Shown: piece after piece, positions 60,101 through 64,000 of the stretch
Numbering within the stretch: position 1 is the stretch's first letter
How the letters are laid out: each line of letters opens with the position of its first letter
DNA from: an uncultured Selenomonadales bacterium
Lineage (GTDB): Bacteria; Bacillota; Clostridia; Christensenellales; QALW01
Assembly: GCA_905200615.1 (NCBI GenBank)
Contig: CAJKLB010000005.1
Span: 1-64,000 of the forward strand
Length of the DNA stretch: 64,000 nt
Reading direction: 5' to 3'
Translations under genes and position numbers: made by a program
Notes under the pieces: model-generated
Database searches by the model: none
What the model was told of the DNA's origin: nothing
The model's input: the letters and a program-made list of their open reading frames with translations, nothing else

Positions 60101-61483
60101 GACGGATTGCTGGAAATCGCAAACTGTGCGGAAAACGGTAAGGCGGTGTTTCAAACCGACATCCCCGCCGGCGCAAAACTCTATGTCAAGGAAATCGCCG
60201 CAGAGGAACACTATCTCATTTCGGACGAAAAATATCCTGTGGAATTTGTGTATGCGGGACAGGATACCTCCGTTGTGGAAATCAAGGCCAACGGCGGCGA
60301 AGCGATTGAAAACGACCTCATCTACGGGAATATTAAGGGCATGAAAGTTGACCGTGAAACAGAAGAACCCGTTGCGGGCGCTCTGTTCGGTTTGTTCCGT
60401 CCGGACGAAACCGAATTTACGGAAAAAACCGCCCTGCTCACCGCGGAATCCCAGCCGGACGGCGTCTTCACATTTGAGCAAATCCCTTACGGAAACTGGC
60501 TCATCAAGGAGCTGCGCCCTGCGGAGTCCTTCCTCCCGAATGAAGAAATCTATCCCGTAACCGTATCCGGGCATGAACAGGTCATCGAAATCACCGTAGT
60601 CAACGACCGCATTCCTGAGATCGGGACAACGGCGGCCGTGGATGGCGAAAAGGAAATCTGCGCAACCGAGGTATTCACCCTTACCGATACCGTATCGTAC
60701 AAGCACCTGATCCCCGGTAAAGAGTATGTTCTCAAGGGCGTGCTGATGGATAAATCCACAGGCAAGCCGCTTGTGATTAACGGCGAAGAAATCCGTTCCG
60801 AAACGGTCTTTACACCCGATGCGCCCACAGGCGAAGCAATCGTGGAATTCGTCTTTGATTCCAAATATATCAAGGAAGATACCGGCATTGTGGTGTTTGA
60901 AAGCCTGTATAAAGACGGCAAAGAGCTCGCTGTCCATGCGGATATCGAAGACGAGGGACAGACCGTCAAGGTGAAAATCCCTGAAATCAGAACGCAGGCG
61001 ACCGCAGACGGAAAGAAAGAAATCACGGCAAACAGCAGAGTGAAAATCGAGGATGTTGTATCCTACAACAATCTGACTCCCGGCAAGGAGTATACGGTAA
61101 AAGGTGTTCTTATGAACAAATCCACAGGAGAACCGCTGCTTGTTGACGGAGAAGAAATTCGCAGCTCTTTCACCTTTAAGCCCGATGCGCCGGACGGTGA
61201 AATTACCGTTACCTTTGTATTTGACGCATCAGAACTGACAAGTGCAGCCGACATTGTGGTATTTGAAAGTCTGTACCGTGACGATGTTGAAATCGCTGTC
61301 CATGCGGATATCGAGGACAAAGGTCAGACGGTGAAGATCACACCTCCTGTCCCTGATGTACCGCAAACCGGTGATGACTCAAATCTCGGCTTTTGGATCG
61401 GACTCGGTGCAGTAGCCGTGGGCGGTGCGGTTGCCTCTGCGATCATCCTCATGAAAAAGAAAAAGGATGATGATAATGAGTAA
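57107..61483 (+). CDS. Sortase-anchored adhesin with thioester, SpaA/CnaB and VaFE domains
   Basis: A 1458-residue surface protein. Residues 1-32 are a signal peptide (SLFLAALMCVTTLAG, ending AYAAEE). About 60-260 form a thioester domain with Cys90 (YCIEPG) and Gln164 (TQLLIW) that should form a covalent trap for host or partner groups. About eight SpaA/CnaB-like beta domains follow, each opening with a Lys block (IIKTSEDG, VVKTAEDN, VIKHCDDG, IVKKDAETG) and ending at E-box glutamates. Two VaFE domains start near 1170 and 1292 (IVVFESLY repeats). The end is a sortase motif VPQTGD at 1418, a helix and KKKKDDD. GTG start follows AGGAGG. A mating or attachment role is likely. Confidence 0.9.
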   Translation: MKTKKFKRIMSLFLAALMCVTTLAGLGTTAYAAEETDEVYLVSFPRDGDDNYSREWGHGSHEFMNGWSTDGSRYTSVYAMGSYTGNICYCIEPGVTLKTGDRFTKKGENFWDNYPSSYNKTITPDDIKLFIGRIMQYGYTGTISTSWRSQNEGGDKLAHAVATQLLIWETVVGERDEDFNKASTGGKDAILEQISADHPLRSKIMSYYNSIAASVQKHSKLPSFFSKSTGKAQNIELEWDGEQYTATLTDKNNVLSDYSFSAGTSGIRFSVNGNKLTITADKAPGSTVTITAEKKNSQRRGVITWTDGVYGPNGELQDTVTYAQSVNDPVKGYLNIKVSQGSAKIIKTSEDGKVDGISFRIQGNGIDQIVQTKNGGQIQVDHLNPGVYTVTEQTENKYEPQESRRVTVVSGQTATVTFNNVLKRGDLKVVKTAEDNMAEGVKFHLYGTSLSGLAVDEYAVTDASGTAVFEDVLISGSTPYTLEEVDTDIKYVVPEKQTAAIEWNKVTNKSFHNILKKWSLTVTKSDSEKGLPQGDASLAGAKYGVFNGGQLMDVYETDRNGQFTTKSYVCGNDWSLREIEPSEGYLLNTESLHIGAEAKLYTAEFSLTAPLDSYETVKKGKIAVIKHCDDGETQLETPEEGAEFEVFLKSAGSYADAEETERDILVCDSYGFAESKLLPYGIYTVKQTKGWDGRELMPAFDVFVSENNEVYRYLINNATFESLIEIVKKDAETGRVIPAAGVGFKVRNTDTGEYIVQHINYPTPVDIDTYYTDSTGKLMMPEPLGFGNYELIEQCSAYGYVLDSTPVPFKVDGTQATVVVEKHNTPQKGTITVGKAGDVFSSVTETDGVYQPVYDNAGLAGAVYEVYADEDIVTLDGTVRAEKDALVAIIETGSDGFGTSIPLYLGNYRIVEKTAPYSMVLNQEAKFAELTYAGENVEVTSAEVSFCNERQRAEISLSKILEQNELFGIGGNGEILSVQFGLFAAEDLTAADGSVIPKDGLLEIANCAENGKAVFQTDIPAGAKLYVKEIAAEEHYLISDEKYPVEFVYAGQDTSVVEIKANGGEAIENDLIYGNIKGMKVDRETEEPVAGALFGLFRPDETEFTEKTALLTAESQPDGVFTFEQIPYGNWLIKELRPAESFLPNEEIYPVTVSGHEQVIEITVVNDRIPEIGTTAAVDGEKEICATEVFTLTDTVSYKHLIPGKEYVLKGVLMDKSTGKPLVINGEEIRSETVFTPDAPTGEAIVEFVFDSKYIKEDTGIVVFESLYKDGKELAVHADIEDEGQTVKVKIPEIRTQATADGKKEITANSRVKIEDVVSYNNLTPGKEYTVKGVLMNKSTGEPLLVDGEEIRSSFTFKPDAPDGEITVTFVFDASELTSAADIVVFESLYRDDVEIAVHADIEDKGQTVKITPPVPDVPQTGDDSNLGFWIGLGAVAVGGAVASAIILMKKKKDDDNE

Positions 61484-61643
61484 CCGAAAAAAGATGGTAG
61501 TGAAGCGGAGCCGTTGCAGCCGCGCTTGCAAGGATGCAGGCGGAGCAAACGAGTCTTTTTTTGGAGAGGAGGAGCAGCGGCGAGAGCGAGTTTTTCGCCA
61601 TAAGGCGGAAACGAGCGTTTCAAAGCTTGCGACGACGAAATGA
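61476..61643 (+). CDS. Small basic ORF with an odd insertion-like composition
   Basis: A 55-residue protein, rich in Lys/Arg/Ser with two Cys (MVVKRSRCSRACKDAGG...). It overlaps the adhesin stop codon (ATG at 61476) and its own stop overlaps the next start. The minus strand is also open across it and the GC and triplet pattern differ from neighbours, so it may be a mobile repeat translated in frame rather than an old gene. Confidence 0.5.
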   Translation: MSNRKKMVVKRSRCSRACKDAGGANESFFGEEEQRRERVFRHKAETSVSKLATTK

Positions 61644-61981
61644 TGAAAAAGGTGTATATCTGCTCTCCCCTCGGTGGTAATGTAGAGGAAAATCTGCGTA
61701 AAGTCAGACGGTACACCAAATATGCATTGCTGTGCGGCACGGCTCCGGTCGTGCCGCATTTCTATGCGCTCTGCCTTGATGACAGCATCCCCAAAGAGAG
61801 AGAAATCGGCATAGCGGCAGGACTGTCGCTTTTGTGGTTCTGTGATGAAATGTGGCTCTTCGGTGATGAGGTGACCGAGGGTATGGCTGCTGAAATACAA
61901 TTCTGCAAAAACCTCAATGTGACAATCCGAAAGGTTCGGGAAAATGAAATCAACAAAGTGTTAGGAGGAAAAGGCCGATGA
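61643..61981 (+). CDS. DUF4406/DUF7768-like nucleoside deoxyribosyltransferase-fold protein
   Basis: A 112-residue protein. VYICSPLGG at the start, APVVPHFYALCLDD, and WLFGDEVTEGMAAEIQFCKN fit the fold in which a Ser/Glu pair binds a nucleoside. Such proteins are frequent in ICEs of this type. Start ATG 61643 overlaps the previous stop; no separate ribosome binding site, so coupling is likely. Substrate unknown. Confidence 0.72.
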   Translation: MKKVYICSPLGGNVEENLRKVRRYTKYALLCGTAPVVPHFYALCLDDSIPKEREIGIAAGLSLLWFCDEMWLFGDEVTEGMAAEIQFCKNLNVTIRKVRENEINKVLGGKGR

Positions 61982-62310
61982 AAAAGAAATGGACAAGACT
62001 TCTTGTCTGTGCCGCTGTAGTGGCGCTAATTGTTACTGTTTCCGCCGTGCCTGTCTTTGCTGCAGGCGATGTGGCGGGAGCGATTGAAAACACATGGACG
62101 CAGGCACAGACGCAGATCAAAACAGTGGTCAACAATGTGGTGTTCCCCGTGGTGGACATGATCCTTGCGATCCTGTTTTTCGTGAAGGTCGGCACGGCAT
62201 ATTTTGAATACCGCAAGCACGGGCAGTTTGAATTTGCCGCGCCCTGTATTTTGTTCGCCTGCCTCATTTTCACGCTGACCGCGCCGCTGTATATATGGAC
62301 GATTCTCTAA
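61978..62310 (+). CDS. DUF3852/VirB2-like transfer protein
   Basis: A 110-residue protein with a cleavable signal (LLVCAAVVALIVTVSAVPVFAAGD) and two hydrophobic helices (VVFPVVDMILAILFFVKV and PCILFACLIFTLTAPLYIWT), the layout of a VirB2/TrbC-type pilin-like subunit. Start overlaps the previous stop (ATGA). Part of the conjugation module. Confidence 0.78.
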   Translation: MKKKWTRLLVCAAVVALIVTVSAVPVFAAGDVAGAIENTWTQAQTQIKTVVNNVVFPVVDMILAILFFVKVGTAYFEYRKHGQFEFAAPCILFACLIFTLTAPLYIWTIL

Positions 62311-62365
62311 CCGATAGAACAGAGCCGTCCCGAAAAAACGGGGCGGCTGATTGGAGGTGAATCGC

Positions 62366-63301
62366 TTGTTTGATTGGTTAGGAGATATCTTCTCCGGTAT
62401 CGGCGACGCCATTGGCGGCGTGTTCGACTTTTTAGGAGAGCAAATATCCAATGTAATCTGGAACACGATGCTGAAATGGATGTACGAAACCATCTACAAC
62501 GCCGTAGCCGATTTTTTCAGCATGATGGGCAATATGGGCGCAGATATCTTTGACCTTGACTGGATTCAGGCGACCATCAAACTCTTCACGCTGTTCGGCT
62601 GGGCGCTCTTTGTTGCAGGTGTGGTTGTCGCCATATTTGATGTGGCGATTGAGTATCAGCACGGCAGAGCAGATATCAAGTCAACGGCTGTCAATATCTT
62701 AAAAGGCTTCTTCGCCTGCTCGCTCATCGGCATTGTGCCGGTGGAACTGTACAAGTTCTGTATCAGCCTGCAAAACACCTTCTCCCACGACCTGTCGGCG
62801 CTCTTTGCAGGCGGACGAACCCTCGACCTTGCGGGAGAAAGCACCAGCGTTCTGCAGGGCAGCTTTGCAGTCAGCACCAATATTCAGATGAATCTGTTTA
62901 ACATCCTTGCGCTGATTGCCTTTGCCTACTGCGTAGTCAAGATATTTTTTGCGAACATTAAACGCGGCGGCATCCTGCTCATTCAGATGGCGGTGGGAGC
63001 GCTGTATATGTTCTCTGTGCCGAGAGGCTATCAGGACGGATTTAATCAGTGGATGAAGCAGATTGCGGCACTGTGCCTCACGGCATTTATGCAGACTTCG
63101 CTGCTGTTTTTGGGATTGCTGACATTCCCCGGCAATATGCTGTTAGGGCTTGGCATCATGCTTGCGGCCAACGAGGTGCCGAGAATTGCCCAGCAGTTCG
63201 GATTGGATTCAAGCGTGAGAGTCAACATGATGAGCGTTGTTCACGCAACGACCACTGCGGTCAATCTGACGCGTTCAGTTGCCAGAGCAGCAGGAAGATA
63301 A
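62366..63301 (+). CDS. TrbL/VirB6-like conjugal transfer membrane protein
   Basis: A 311-residue protein. The start WLGDIFSGIGDAIGGVFDFLGEQISN is amphipathic; five to six membrane helices follow (LFTLFGWALFVAGVVVAIFD, MNLFNILALIAFAYCVVKIFF, LTAFMQTSLLFLGLL). This is the VirB6/TrbL type inner-membrane channel of Firmicutes ICEs. Start is TTG at 62366 eight bases after GGAGG. Confidence 0.8.
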   Translation: MFDWLGDIFSGIGDAIGGVFDFLGEQISNVIWNTMLKWMYETIYNAVADFFSMMGNMGADIFDLDWIQATIKLFTLFGWALFVAGVVVAIFDVAIEYQHGRADIKSTAVNILKGFFACSLIGIVPVELYKFCISLQNTFSHDLSALFAGGRTLDLAGESTSVLQGSFAVSTNIQMNLFNILALIAFAYCVVKIFFANIKRGGILLIQMAVGALYMFSVPRGYQDGFNQWMKQIAALCLTAFMQTSLLFLGLLTFPGNMLLGLGIMLAANEVPRIAQQFGLDSSVRVNMMSVVHATTTAVNLTRSVARAAGR

Positions 63302-63340
63302 CAAAAGAAGCAAACTTTCTGTGAAATATGGATTTTCCTC

Positions 63341-63369
63341 TTGATATTATTTCGGTATGCCGATATAAT
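63341..63369 (+). promoter_or_regulatory. Promoter of the XRE-kinase pair with a built-in inverted repeat
   Basis: TTGATA (63341-63346) and perfect TATAAT (63364-63369), 17-base spacer. The inverted repeat TCGGTATGCCGA (63352-63363) fills the spacer and is a likely operator for the XRE protein. Confidence 0.75.
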
Positions 63370-63389
63370 AATAGTGAGAGGTGATTCCT

Positions 63390-63812
63390 ATGGTAATAGA
63401 CAGTCTGCTCAAGAAGCGGAATATGACAAAATACCGATTGGCAGTTGAAGCAGGCATTCCCCACGCTACGCTCAATGATATTTGCAGCGGAAAAACAAAG
63501 CTGGAAAAATGCTCTGCCGAAACGATATATAAACTGGCGAAGGCTTTGGACGTTTCAATGGAAATGCTGACCGAAAGCGGCATACGGGCGGCTGAACGTG
63601 AGCGCTCGTTTGAACACGGTTTGCCGGATTATCTCCAGCACGATCTGGATGCATACAAGGAGGGGCTGAAAATCAACTCCTCCATTCTCGACTGCCTGTG
63701 GGGAGAGCTTTACGGCAGCATCAATCTGGCGGAAATCAGCGAAGGTGTGATTACGCCGGAACACGCTGATTACCTCAGACAAAAATATTTATGGAAAGGA
63801 GCAGGAGCATGA
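63390..63812 (+). CDS. XRE-family regulator, HipB-like antitoxin candidate
   Basis: A 140-residue protein. N-terminal HTH (DSLLKKRNMTKYRLAVEAGI... and TKLEKCSAETIYKLAKALDVSMEMLT), then a helical tail not seen in simple repressors. ATG at 63390 follows GAGAGGTGATT. It overlaps the kinase-like gene by four bases (ATGA), the usual antitoxin-toxin layout. Confidence 0.8.
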   Translation: MVIDSLLKKRNMTKYRLAVEAGIPHATLNDICSGKTKLEKCSAETIYKLAKALDVSMEMLTESGIRAAERERSFEHGLPDYLQHDLDAYKEGLKINSSILDCLWGELYGSINLAEISEGVITPEHADYLRQKYLWKGAGA

Positions 63813-64000
63813 CAGAAGGGATTGACTTTACAAACTGCCCTCGTATATTTGACCGGGCATATAACGGAGCGAATGGCAAGAAAATTGCCGTGGAATACGA
63901 CGGCAGACCATATATGCTCAAGTTTCCGCCGTCCGGCGAAGGAAAGCCAACTGAGCTGTCCTATACCAATAGCTGCATCAGCGAACACATTGCCAGCAGT
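63809..64000 (+). CDS. CtkA/HipA-like protein kinase, N-terminal part (cut by the window end)
   Basis: The first 64 residues are visible: MTEGIDFTNCPRIFDRAYNG, then GKKIAVEYDGRPYMLKFPPSG, then YTNSCISEHIAS. This matches the N-terminal lobe of CtkA/HipA-type kinases (a lysine strand followed by an SE.IAS helix), which phosphorylate tRNA synthetases or act as toxins. The rest, including the catalytic residues, lies past base 64000. Preceded by an XRE gene with shared start. Confidence 0.7.
   Translation, partial: MTEGIDFTNCPRIFDRAYNGANGKKIAVEYDGRPYMLKFPPSGEGKPTELSYTNSCISEHIASS

Overview
The window looks like part of the chromosome of a low-to-medium GC Gram-positive anaerobe of class Clostridia, probably a gut Oscillospirales-type bacterium. 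The class is supported by the S10-spc-alpha gene order with adk, map, a KOW protein, infA and rpmJ inserted, by zinc-ribbon forms of S14, L36 and adenylate kinase, by a T-box in front of proS, by strong GGAGG ribosome binding sites, by an LCP cell-wall protein, and by a Firmicutes conjugative element. No 16S gene is present, so the family is an inference.

Layout. 0.6-14 kb holds housekeeping and small accessory genes: T-box/proS, a sodium-pump decarboxylase beta subunit with a 47-residue gamma-like partner, a GIY-YIG coiled-coil membrane protein divergent from an XRE repressor, an NSS transporter, an LCP protein, an orphan ParA, an SPFH/zinc-ribbon/TM2 operon, and hom with a tiny downstream membrane peptide. 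14.2-30.0 kb is one long minus-strand ribosomal operon running from rpsJ to rplQ. 30.2-40.2 kb holds an unknown 310-residue protein, malic enzyme, a second XRE/membrane-protein pair, a MATE exporter, and a sugar-phosphate operon in which a ROK kinase is fused to a ribulose-phosphate-type epimerase, followed by an MDR dehydrogenase, RpiB and an AraC regulator.

40.8-49.6 kb is a compact minus-strand cassette of phage packaging and head genes: TerS, TerL, portal, scaffold-like protein, major capsid, connector-like proteins, a large likely stopper/tail protein, a small beta protein and a LysM coiled-coil protein. No integrase, repressor, replication, lysis or tail-fibre gene is visible. Every frame is intact and most junctions overlap. 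This is the best candidate for an undescribed system: a domesticated capsid, satellite or gene-transfer-agent-like module.

Two tRNA-Ser genes (TGA, GCT) at 49.9-50.1 kb separate the cassette from the left part of an integrative conjugative element of the Tn1549/CTn kind, running from about 50.4 kb past the window end. It carries orphan Dcm- and Dam-type methylases, LPD28, DUF4314, DUF3789, AbrB and SpoVG-like proteins, a lipoprotein, a 1458-residue thioester/SpaA/VaFE sortase-anchored adhesin, VirB2-like and VirB6/TrbL-like transfer proteins, and an XRE gene followed by the start of a CtkA/HipA-like kinase.

Two themes recur. First, three XRE genes each have an inverted repeat placed inside or against a well-formed promoter. 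Second, repeats of about 160-500 bp lie beside terminators and are flanked by direct repeats of 8-24 bp, which suggests a small dispersed element family that inserts at terminators.
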